Both the position numbers and the translations under genes were made by a program. DNA of 64,000 bases. It comes from Adiantum capillus-veneris (Eukaryota > Streptophyta > Polypodiopsida > Polypodiales > Pteridaceae). This document shows positions 14,321 through 23,110 of this stretch, in pieces. The DNA lies in assembly GCA_014529385.2 (NCBI GenBank), contig CM043968.1, positions 29,607,013-29,671,012 of the forward strand, written 5' to 3'. The first letter of the stretch is position 1, and each line of letters opens with the position of its first letter. The notes under the pieces are model-generated. The model worked only from the letters and a program-made list of their open reading frames with translations, made no database searches and was not told the origin of the DNA.

Positions 14321-14534
14321 AGCCTATATTAGACAATTAGTAGACCTCGAATCTCTCCATGTTGTCTAGAGCTGAGCTTGGACAAGTGGTGGACCTTACT
14401 TCTCCCTTCCCTTAGTTTACTAGCTTAAATGATCACTATGTATACTTGCTTAGATCTAGCTTGAACAAGTGGTGGAACTTGTATTCACACAAACTTAATC
14501 CATTACAAAAAAGTATATGTTAAAATAACATTTG
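14321..14534 (+). repeat. Gene-proximal edge of the satellite array (inverted copies at 23.1 and 28.9 kb)
   Basis: This edge segment contains GTTGTCTAGAGCTGAGCTTG, the satellite signature, TACTTGCTTAGATCTAGCTT and CATTACAAAAAAGTATATG. Its reverse complement is readily recognised at 23,117-23,254, and over its full length at 28,836-29,042. The shared sequence stops just before the pyrimidine tract of the splice acceptor at 14,550. The copies mark an inverted duplication around the gene. Confidence 0.8.
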
Positions 14535-14555
14535 GTTTTTTTTGTTTCAGGAAAG

Positions 14556-15743
14556 ATGGCTCCAAAAAAACAGGTTGCAAGGGTTGCTGTCTCAGTTGAC
14601 TATACTTGCAATGATCTTAGGAAATGGTATTTGGACATACATGGTATAGAGGGTGCACAATTTCATAAGGTGCATCTATTTATTGCCAAAAAGGAGAATG
14701 ACAGCTTGTTTGAAGATGTTGGACAAGTTGTGGAAGCATCTGTCTCTGTAGTTGATAGTCATCCAGAGGTGGAATGCATTGACATTCTAGTTCCAATGAA
14801 TCTAGAATTTCAACTATCTCCAGGAGCATATGCATTGGAGCGCATGTCTAGAAACAAAGAAGAGACAATGTTTTCTCGAGGATGGAAGTTTGCAGAATCA
14901 AATCCAAATATCACAGCAGATCAACTTCAAAGCTCCATCATTGCCACACTACAACGAAAAAAGGTGAAAGCTTCACGACCACCATCCACAAAGAAGCAAG
15001 CAAAAGTGCAGAAAGTAGAAGCTAAGCGAACTAGTTCCATTTTGGATGTAGACAAGGCATCTTTGGCATCCTCATCAACAGAGGGTTCAATGTCAAAGAT
15101 GAGAATTGTGGATCCAGATGTTTTAGAAGCTGAGGCCATGAAAGGACAAGAAAAAGATACAGGTGGAATGAATAAGTACATAAATTATTTTCCTTTCCAA
15201 TATAGGGAATTTGATATCCCTATTCAAAATTGTTGGCTTGCTCCTGATCACTATAATGCACGTATTATGGATAAAAAACACGCTGAAAGTGTGTTATTTG
15301 GATTTTCACGGAGTACGACCAAGCCTGCAGCATGTGCATATTTGATGCCTGTTCGAAATGCAAAATCAAAGAAGGGGACTCCTTTGGCAGTAGAAGAGGT
15401 AGAGGAGCAAAAAATTAAAGATTATCATTATTGGATTCTTGATGGGCAGCATTCAATCTATGCTGCAAAAGTTTTGCTTCACAATGAACAAAACAACAAA
15501 GAGATCTTTGAAAGACTGATTAGCGTGTATAAATTTAGAAAGGCTCGCATTGTTGTGAATGCTCCTCCATTTGTTGCAACTGCTATATCTGCCATTGCAA
15601 ATGAGGAGGCTCAGGCATTGTATGTCAAGCAACCTTACAGCCAAATATTGAGACATTTACGGAGTCAATGGATCTTCTCAGGACGACCACCAAAGGCAGC
15701 AAGTGGAATTGCAGAGGGACATGCATCTCGTGCCGGATGGGAT
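14556..15743 (+). CDS. Coding exon 1: protein with ParB/sulfiredoxin-like DGQHS motif
   Basis: 396 codons from MAPKKQ. I chose ATG 14,556 because it lies 5 bases after a good acceptor (long T tract, TTTCAG at 14,545-14,550). Residues 1-130 form an unrecognised globular N-terminus. Residues 135-175 are a Lys/Ser-rich linker that could act as a nuclear signal. Residues 225-360 form a second domain. There, YWILDGQHSIYAAK (D296-G297-Q298-H299) resembles the DGxHR loop of ParB/sulfiredoxin-fold proteins, and AISAIANEEAQ after it sits where ParB proteins have the helix with a conserved Asn. The usual Arg after His is Ser here. The motif matches by eye only; function is unproven. Ends at donor GTAAGT (15,744) in phase 0. 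Confidence 0.62.
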
Positions 15744-15827
15744 GTAAGTTATTTTCTTTGTCTTTTTGATAGTGTTTAATTAACAAATCTTGCTCAATAG
15801 TTTAATTATTTCTCTATTTCTTTTTAG
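15744..15827 (+). other. 84-bp intron
   Basis: Strong GTAAGT donor after GGATGGGAT, T-rich tract and TTTTTAG acceptor. Removing it joins W-D to A-F-L-R-L with the frame kept in phase 0. It holds stop codons in the upstream frame (TTTAAT TAA), so splicing is needed for the two exons to form one protein. Confidence 0.88.
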
Positions 15828-17208
15828 GCTTTTCTTCGATTGGCAAGAATGAGTGCAGCAGCAAGTTGGATTGCTAAACAGGCACACATGGTCACGTACT
15901 CTGATTTAGTTTATGATTGCTGGATAGAAATCATTGAAAATCTAGAAGAGGAGAATAAGAAACCCCCAACAACTGTATTTAGATACCTTTGTGGCCTTGA
16001 GGAATCAGAGGTAAAGACTATTCAAGAAGAGATTAGAGATGAGAAGATTTTACTGTCAAAGAGTGCAAAGGATGGTGATGCAACTGACATGTATGATCGA
16101 ATCAAGCAGTTGAAGCAAGACAAATTGATTCAAGATGCACTTCTTGAAGGCTTCAACAATTTGAATGAGTCTTCACCATGTAAAGACTGGGAGGAGGTGG
16201 TCAAAATGTATAACATCAATGATGTTGTTTATAAAACAATTTTAATGCTATGCGAGGAATGGATCAGATCTAGTTTGACGCGTGGAACAAAGAAAATGGC
16301 TTTTCCAGATGGAGCAATAAAATACATGCAATGGGCAATTCACCTTCAAAAGGAGAAAACTGAGCCTAGAGATTTGCCATGGTCAATCTATGTGGTGAGC
16401 CTACAAATGGAAGGCAATCTCTACTTGATGCGCCACTTCAATAATAAAGTGCCTATTGGCTTATGTGTTTTAGATATGACAAAAAACGTTGGAGGCAATT
16501 TGAAGTGGAGTGAGGAGACATTTAACAATGCTTTGGATGGGATCTTGGCTATTGCTGGAGGGTCAACAGATCCTGGATTTGTCTTTCTTGCATTTGTGGA
16601 TTTCACTAACTTCACAAAATTGCAATGTGCCTTTCACGCCATGGGAGATAATCTGAGCTACCATTGTTGTGGTGCATTGCATCACTTTCCATCAGCTCCT
16701 TGCAAAGGAGCAATTCAATTCCTAACAGTTATTGCCTTCTTGGGACAAGGCAATGCATTTGAAGACCTGAGAAGAAGATCAGAGGAACATCCCATGCCAA
16801 TTGATTGTTCTCTTCTTCAAGTAGCAGATAACGATATGTCAGATTTGCAATATTTGGAGGCCAAAAAAAGAGCTTTGGTCAAGCACTACATTCGTACATA
16901 TTGTTTTGAAGACCGCAAGCTTGTTGATGTTTTTGGTGATGGCTCCTTGGTTGCACAAGAAGGAATACAACAGAAAAAAGAAGTTATCTGCTTAATTGAT
17001 AGTGTGGAGGAGGCAAAAAGCGTGGAGACCATGCTGCTAGACTTTGTTAAGTCTCATGAAGATATAGAAAAATGGGCTGGACTTCAACAATCCACTTCGC
17101 AATCAGGCGACATTGTGCCTGTTACAGAGGAGTGCTCTCCACAAAGAGAAGAAGAACAACAACAACACCATCCTCTGTCAATGGAGGACTTTTTGGAAAT
17201 GGAGACAC
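15828..17208 (+). CDS. Coding exon 2: helical region plus permuted DNA-methyltransferase-like domain
   Basis: Residues 397-856 of the model. The first 150 residues are charged and helical (EEIRDEKILLSKS). From about residue 585 the order of elements follows a beta-class N4/N6 DNA methyltransferase. A strand ends in VLDMTK (D612) where the DPPY motif IV should be. Then come a helix with LKWSEETF, a strand PGFVFLAF, and near the end VDVFGDGS (D763, bases 16,926-16,943), close to motif I (DxFxGxG), followed by VICLIDS. DPPY is lost, so enzymatic activity is doubtful. In bacteria and phages ParB-like domains are often fused to such methylases, which supports reading exons 1 and 2 together. The tail is Glu/Gln-rich. 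Exon ends ACAC|GTATGT, phase 1. Confidence 0.6.
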
Positions 17209-19793
17209 GTATGTTTTGAGTTTCTTGTGCATGTTAGTGTTTCTTGTTACTGATTTGATACTCTTAATGTTAGATTTTGCTTTATATAGTATTGATTGAG
17301 TTTGTATTTTTTATCTCAAGCATTCAAGGTTTGAATGTAAATAGTAAATTACTTGAGTTTTTGAATGGTGGATCTGTAGACTAAAACTATAACATTTAAT
17401 ACTCACAAAGACTTAATTACTTAAGAGCTTGAACTCAATAAGTTTTGGACCTTTTATCAATACCCCCTTGATATGATACATTAGATCGTAGCATGGTTAA
17501 ATGGTGATGCTTCATAAATTGAACCTAGCTTAGACAGGTGCTGGAGCCTAAATTTAAACTAACCTTGCTAGAAGGGAGCTTATGTTTGGACTTTGAGAAC
17601 TAGCATAAGTAATCAATTAGAGCATAGATTAGACATGTGGTGGTGGCGGCCTTAGAGACCAAAATCTTAATGAGCTTGGAAAGGTATTTAAGTACTGCAA
17701 TTTACTTAGTTTTAGTACTCATTAAATGCATAGCTTGACAAAAGGTGGACCTTACATGGATCCTAATTTCAAGAGGTGTGGTAGACCTTCAAAACAAGCT
17801 CATATAGCTTGGACATGTGGTAGACCTTGCATGAAGACTAGTTTAGACAAGTGTGGTACACCTTGTAACCAACACCCATTTGTTATATTAGCTTGGACAA
17901 GTGGTGGACCTTGCTTTTATGTTTCAATGGAGCATATTTTGGACAGGTGGTAGACCTTGTTTCTCTCCATGCTTCAATGGAGAGAAACTTTAGCTTGGAC
18001 AAGTGGTGGACCTTGTTTTTATGTTTTAAAGGAGCATATTTCGGACAAGTGGTAGACATTGTTTCTCTCCATGGTTCAATGGAACCCACCTTAGACAAGT
18101 GAAGTACCTTGAAACCAAACCCCATAATACAACCTACTAAATAGGTTGGAAAATTGGTGGGATATGAAACCATCCATGATAGAGCATAGTATAGGTGAAA
18201 ACGTAGTGGTCCTTATATCAATTACCCATGCATAGCTTGGACAAGTGGTGGACCTTGATTCTCTCTATGTTTCAATGGATCCTATCTTGGACTAGAGATA
18301 TATCTTACTTAGTTCCATGCTTCAATGGATTGTAGCTTGGATAAGGAGTGGAACTTCAAACAAAACTCCACAGCATAGCATATATTAACAATTCATGGGT
18401 TTTATAGAGATTGTCTTGCCTATTTTGGAGAGTTGGTACACCTTTATTTTCCATTCTTCAATGGATCTGAGGTTGGACAAGCGGAGCTGGAGAAGTGGTC
18501 AACCTTAAATGAAACCTCCCATGCTACAACCCATCATAGATCGTATATGTAGTGGACCTTGAAACTCTTTTATGTCCCTAGCTTAGAGAAGCATTGCACT
18601 CTTGATTATCTCCATACATGAAGGCAAGGTTGGACAAGTGGTGGACCTTCAAACCAGAATCTCTATGCAATAATAGGCAAGTGGTGGAGCTTGTTTTCTC
18701 CATGTTCCAATGGAGCTAGCTTAGACAAACAATGGAGCTTGCTTCTCTCCATGTTTCAATGGATCCTAGCTTAGAAAAGTGGTGGAGCTTTGCTTCTCTC
18801 CATGTTCCAATGGACCATAGCTTAGACAAGTGGTAGACCTTGAAAAACACCCCCCGTATACAACATATTATGGGGTTTTCATGTTTCAATGGCTCCTAGC
18901 TTGGACAAATGGTAGAGCTTGCTTCTCTTTATGTTTCAATGGATCCAATCTTAGCCAAGGGTGGACTTGAAACAAGAATCCCCCCCCCATGTACAACGTA
19001 TTATGGGTTTTGAAAGCACTGGGAGAAAATAATAGCTTTGATAAGTGGTGGACCTTGCTTCTCTCCATGCTTCAATGGAGCCGAGGTTGGACACATGTTG
19101 GAGAGAAGATGGTTGCCCATGAAATAAGACCATGCATGCTATAATCAATCATATGTTGTACACATGGTGGACCTTGCAATTGTTTTATATGCCTAACTTG
19201 GACAAGTGGAGGACCCTTGATTACCTCCAGATATCAACAACAAGCCAAGTTTGGACAAGTGTAGTACCACCAAACCAGAATCTATATGCTACAATAGAGT
19301 ATAGGTAGGACACGCTGAACCTTGATAACAAACCATCCATGCTACTAGAGATGATAGGTTTCACATGTGGTGGAACCTTGTATCAATGTTCTATGTGTAG
19401 TTTTTGACTAGTGATAGACCTTGAAACTAATCCCTCTAGGCTACAAGAAAAAAGAGATGGATGAGGAGGCTAGACTACTTTTGTTGCATCAATGCATCCC
19501 ATGTTACCACATATACTATAGGGTTCTTGGATAAGTGTTGGATCTTGTGTCAATGCTCCATGTCTAGCTTGGACAAGTGGTGGACCTTGGTTCTCTCTAT
19601 GCTTCAAATGGGCAATAGATTGGAGACACAGTGGCCTTTTTTTTCCAATGATTTTATTTTTTGGAAACCTTGGAGGCACCATGTAAGAGGCACTCTAAGT
19701 CTTCCATACAATGGACCTATTGGACTATAAAATAATGATATCTTTCTTTGATATTGTCATTATTTTATGCATAATATTTTCTTCTTTTTGCAG
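17209..19793 (+). other. 2.6-kb intron filled with satellite motifs
   Basis: GTATGT donor and TTTTTGCAG acceptor. The one base left by the donor plus AC at 19,794 makes a His codon, and the frame then runs open into the SET domain. From about 17,700 to 19,600 the intron carries many diverged plus-strand satellite units (for example 17,890, 17,995, 18,240, 18,640, 19,040, 19,570). No coding exon is seen inside. Confidence 0.7.
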
Positions 19794-20352
19794 ACACAAA
19801 GGAGTTAAGTGATATAAAAACTAGATGTATTTCACACTATGATTGGCATGAAGATCCTTTTGGGACACCAACTTTTCCTATTCCCAAAGATGTAATTTTC
19901 CATATTAACGGTGTGGATTTTGAAGTGCGACTTTCATGTATTGAAGGAGCTGGTTATGGGCTATTTGTGCATACTACCTGTGAAAGTGGTTTGACTATTC
20001 TAAACTATGGAGGGCATAAGTATAGATTTCAAGACTGGAAAAAGATATGCAAAATATTTCCAAGAGCTTATAAATATTCTCTTCTAGAGGATCCAAACAT
20101 AGAAGAAGAGGAAGATCAATCATACATTATTGGTTGTGTAGAAGAAGGAAACGTGTCGGGCTATATAAATAGTTCTCACGTACAAATGTCTGTCCCAACG
20201 TACGCTATACATTTGATCCAAATTTTCCACCTTGGCATAAATGCACCTCTTCACACATCAAGTCAGAAGAATATGGCCATGTATGCATTGAGACTATTTG
20301 TCAAGTTGAAGCAGGAGAAGAGTTGTTTGCTGACTATAACTTTACTTGACAT
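19794..20352 (+). pseudogene. SET-domain exon with internal frameshift
   Basis: Residues from about 857. After KELSDIKTRC comes RLSCIEGAGYGLFVHTTC, the GxG-type start of a SET domain, then YIIGCVEEGNVSGYINSSH. At 20,177-20,180 the frame breaks. The continuation, with CPNVRYTFDPNFPPWHK and a closing EAGEELFADYN (the E-x-x-x-x-DY motif), lies one frame away and ends at a TGA near 20,345. A 2-base gain or 1-base loss explains it. SET proteins methylate lysines, usually of histones. Here the core is split, so the exon is either decayed, wrongly assembled or sequenced with an error. GTAAAG at 20,353 is a possible donor but does not fit the downstream phase. Confidence 0.62.
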
Positions 20353-20419
20353 TGTAAAGTATTGTACATGGATGGAAATCTCAAGTACATGCATCATTTT
20401 CATTTTTCATGGATGAAAT

Positions 20420-20989
20420 CTCAAGTGAATATAACATTTGATTATTGTTTAGTTTATGCTCAACGAGAATCTAGAGTGCTCTTATGCTTTGTGTGTTGTC
20501 TAACATATTTGACTACCTTGGCCATAGAATCTTGATTCTACTCTAGATTTGTGATAAATCTTACCAAAATTTAATCAATGTCTAGGTTGGACAAGTGGTG
20601 GGCTTCAAACATTACTGTCTTAAACAAGTGGAGTTATCTTACTTGAATAAGTGGTGGCCTTTGAATCCAAATCTAAGCCAAATCTCTAATTATTTCTTGT
20701 AGTCTAGGTTGGACATTTGGTGGACCTTGTATCCATGTTTCCTCAACAAGGGTGGCTTTTAGTTTTCACTTTAAGTACTCATCTTTAATAAAGTGTAGGA
20801 TGGAAAATGTTGAGTTAGTAGATTGTATTTTAGACAAGTGGTGTTTGGTGTACGAATGCTGAAAATGGTTGCAAGGATTCTAACAACGACTTTACCTTAA
20901 ATAAATTTCTTACTAGGAGTTCTACATATAAATATGGTGAATAAAATTCTAGTGGTTTTGAGATACCATTTGTGTGTGTGTTTTCTTAG
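20420..20989 (+). other. Intron or spacer with sparse satellite motifs
   Basis: AT-rich, no coding signal. Degenerate plus-strand satellite motifs at about 20,583, 20,640, 20,710 and 20,833. Ends in a pyrimidine-rich TTTTCTTAG acceptor (20,981-20,989) for the HAD exon. Confidence 0.55.
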
Positions 20990-22188
20990 ATTCACAAACT
21001 GGAATGGATAATGCTCCTATGGTTCAGTCAACAACTATAGAATCCATAGATTCTATGGTTTCTAAAGTGCCCAAGATGGATGATATTTCTATACTAGAGT
21101 CTAGTGTTGTGCAACTTGAGCAAGCTTCCAATAATGAGAACCAAGAAATCGATGCTTCAAAAATGCAACATACATCAAAAGAGACTGAAAAGTCCACTCA
21201 CGAGCTATTGCCAATTGGTACTACGTCATGTAGCGTAGATGTTGAGAAATCCATGCTTACAATTATATTGGATTTAAATGGTCTATTGTTGAAACGTTCC
21301 CCTCAACCATCCTCACACCACAACTCAGTGCAAATGGATTCAAAAAGATATATTATACTCAGGCCAGGTTGCATCCAATTCTTGAAGACTATTTTACAGA
21401 GGTTTAATGTTGCAATTTGGTCGACAGCTACTAGGAATAATGTGTATCAAATCCTTGCAGCACTAAACAACTTAGCTGAGGATACATTGCCTTTCTTTGC
21501 AATTTGGTCGCAAGATGTTTGCTACACCGCTCAAACTCAAAAATTGTTTAGACCCGACAATCCAAACGTTGAGGCAATGTTCAAGCCTCTAGCCAAAATT
21601 GCCATGGGGTTTGAATGTGATCCACAAAGAACAGTGCTTATTGATGACTCTCCTTACAAGGGATGTATTTCACCAGCAAACAATTGCATTTTTCCACCAC
21701 AATTTGATGCTGAGAAGATGGTTGACAATATGCTCTTGGAGGAGCTACTGCCATACTTGATTCAGCTTGATGAGAGAAGGGATGTGCGTGATTTAATTGC
21801 TTCTAATCGTTATGGACAACCTATAGTGACAAATGATAGTGAATACAAACAAATCATGGAGTATTGGAAGCAGAAAAATGATGTTTGGTCAGCTAAGGTG
21901 TTCTTTACAAGAAGAATACCACCTGCAAAAGGTGACAGAGATGAAACTATCATTGAAGATGCAAGTGACACAAGCCACCGCAATGAAATGAGAAGAGCCC
22001 AAATACAAGAGATCTTGGCAAAGGAGCGTACACCCATTGAAAGCATGAAGGCGTCACAATTGACCACTTTAGCTAGGCAATTGGGTTGTAACACAAAAGG
22101 AGTTTTGAAGGCAACCACAGCAAAGGCTTATATAAATAAGGTGAAAGCTGAGAACAATCTTCTAAGGCTGGATAGAAAGCAACCCTAA
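20990..22188 (+). CDS. FCP1/NIF-like HAD phosphatase-domain exon (HAD-1)
   Basis: About 400 codons, entered in phase 1 (xAT TCA CAA) after the acceptor at 20,989 and ending at TAA 22,186-22,188. An acidic Ser/Glu-rich leader of about 85 residues precedes the HAD domain. Motif I is ILDLNGLLL (D at 21,271), so the second Asp of DxDx is Asn. RPGCIQFLKT and VAIWSTATRNN supply motif II, and LIDDSPYKG (D-D at 21,643-21,648) is motif III. FFAIWSQD and RYGQPIV also match plant FCP1-like proteins. The C-terminus (residues 330-404) is basic and helical, SAP-like at most. FCP1-type enzymes dephosphorylate Ser/Thr, often of the RNA polymerase II tail. With DLN a normal acid/base catalyst is missing, so this may bind rather than cleave. 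An ATG at 21,004 could also start a separate protein. Confidence 0.8.
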
Positions 22189-22189
22189 G

Positions 22190-22440
22190 GTACTAGTGAC
22201 ATGTCATATATTCTTGATACACATGCTTGAACACTCATGTGCATGGTATCTAACAAATCTTTCTTTTTATTCCTTCCTGCAGGATCTTACAAAGGATACT
22301 ACTAGATGGAGCTCAATCAATAGAGATTTTGATATTTTTGCTCAAAATAATGAAGCAGTCACCTACATTTTTTGTTTATCAATTTCTTGAGAGACTTTAT
22401 TTTAGTTTGTAATCATCAAATGAAATGAAAAGTATCCTTC
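22190..22440 (+). other. Probable 3' UTR with 93-bp intron
   Basis: After the TAA, GTACTA (22,190) and TTCCTTCCTGCAG (22,282) could remove 93 bases. The following exon GATCTTACAAAGG carries a frame of about 35 codons that ends at TTGA near 22,390. An AATGAAA-type poly(A) signal lies near 22,420. Assignment as UTR is inference. Confidence 0.4.
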
Positions 22441-23110
22441 TTATTAAGATTGTTGATCTTTTTCTTGTTCAAACCTTCAATTGTGATTTATAGTTTTGTT
22501 AGCATGAGATTGTGCTTTTTTAGTTTGAAAAAAACTGTCAAAGATCCAAGTCTTTTTGGCTTTACTTAAGTTATTAATTGTGAAAGATCCAAGTCTTTTT
22601 GCTTTACTTAAGTTATTGATTGCCTATGTAATAGTCCTTAAAACAATATCGGATGGCTTTCTTGCTCCCATGTCTCACATTGGTCTTTAGGTAAGACAAG
22701 TGGTGACCTTGAAAGTATGGTCTCATATCTCGATCAAGTGAAGAGACATGAAGCTTAAATATCACTACTATGTATCTAGTGTTAAACTCCATCGAGACAA
22801 AGACTAGATAGCCAAATTGCAGTCGAGTTTAAGTGAAAAATCCATTTGAGCTAAGGTAAAACTTATAGTGCCTCATTTTTCTAGGATTCTACCCCATCAA
22901 GGAAGTTAGAATCTAGCACAAACCAATTAAGACTCTTTTGGAGCCTAGATAGGACAATTCGTGGAACTTATGAAACTTATTATTGAGTTAGAGTTTAGTT
23001 TAGATAAGCAAAAGATCTTCAAACCAGCACTTGACTTTCTTACTATTCAATATTCAAAGTCCCTTGAGGCTAACAAATTACATACCCACTTGTAACCTAA
23101 CTAATGAGTA
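22441..23110. other. Intergenic or intronic spacer, satellite orientation switch
   Basis: No coding frame. A direct repeat of about 45 bases (GATCCAAGTCTTTTTGGCTTTACTTAAGTTATT) appears twice at 22,540-22,620. The last clear plus-strand satellite motif is at 22,690. From 23,160 on the motif is on the minus strand. Confidence 0.5.

Larger units (their letters stand above)
860..14430 (+). repeat. Satellite-like array, 50-bp units in 425-442-bp higher-order units
   Basis: The signature ttggacaagtggtggacctt recurs throughout on this strand, four to six times per higher-order unit. Neighbouring blocks such as those at 4,490-4,540 and 4,540-4,590 are diverged copies of a 50-bp unit: TTGGACAA, then GTGGA, a CTTCTCTC stretch, then TTTCAATGGA. 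Several 50-mers plus two longer spacers form a unit that repeats every 425 bp (for example 6824, 7249; 8114, 8539, 8964) or 442-443 bp (8964 to 9407, 13207 to 13649 to 14091). The right third is more diverged than the middle. Each unit holds an open frame of about 90 codons beginning at a TTG inside the motif. That frame is not a gene. The array ends about 120 bp before a splice acceptor, so it may lie in a 5' UTR intron. Confidence 0.93.
14551..22440 (+). other. Spliced gene span: ParB-like / methyltransferase-like / SET / HAD exons
   Basis: Inferred gene model. Acceptor 14,549-14,550 precedes ATG 14,556. Introns are 15,744-15,827 (84 bp, GTAAGT...TTTTTAG), 17,209-19,793 (GTATGT...TTTGCAG) and about 20,350-20,989 (donor unresolved, acceptor TTTTCTTAG). 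A 3' UTR intron is possible at 22,190-22,282 (GTACTA...CTGCAG). The reading frame passes the first two introns cleanly. The link from the SET exon to the HAD exon is less certain, because a frameshift lies in SET and no donor fits perfectly. The upstream first exon is outside the window or hidden in the array. The SET and HAD parts could instead be separate or alternative transcripts. Confidence 0.5.

Noticed and set aside
860-14430. CRISPR-like array, because of regular repeats
   Set aside because: The spacers are themselves repeats, the units are diverged and far longer than CRISPR units, and all context is eukaryotic.
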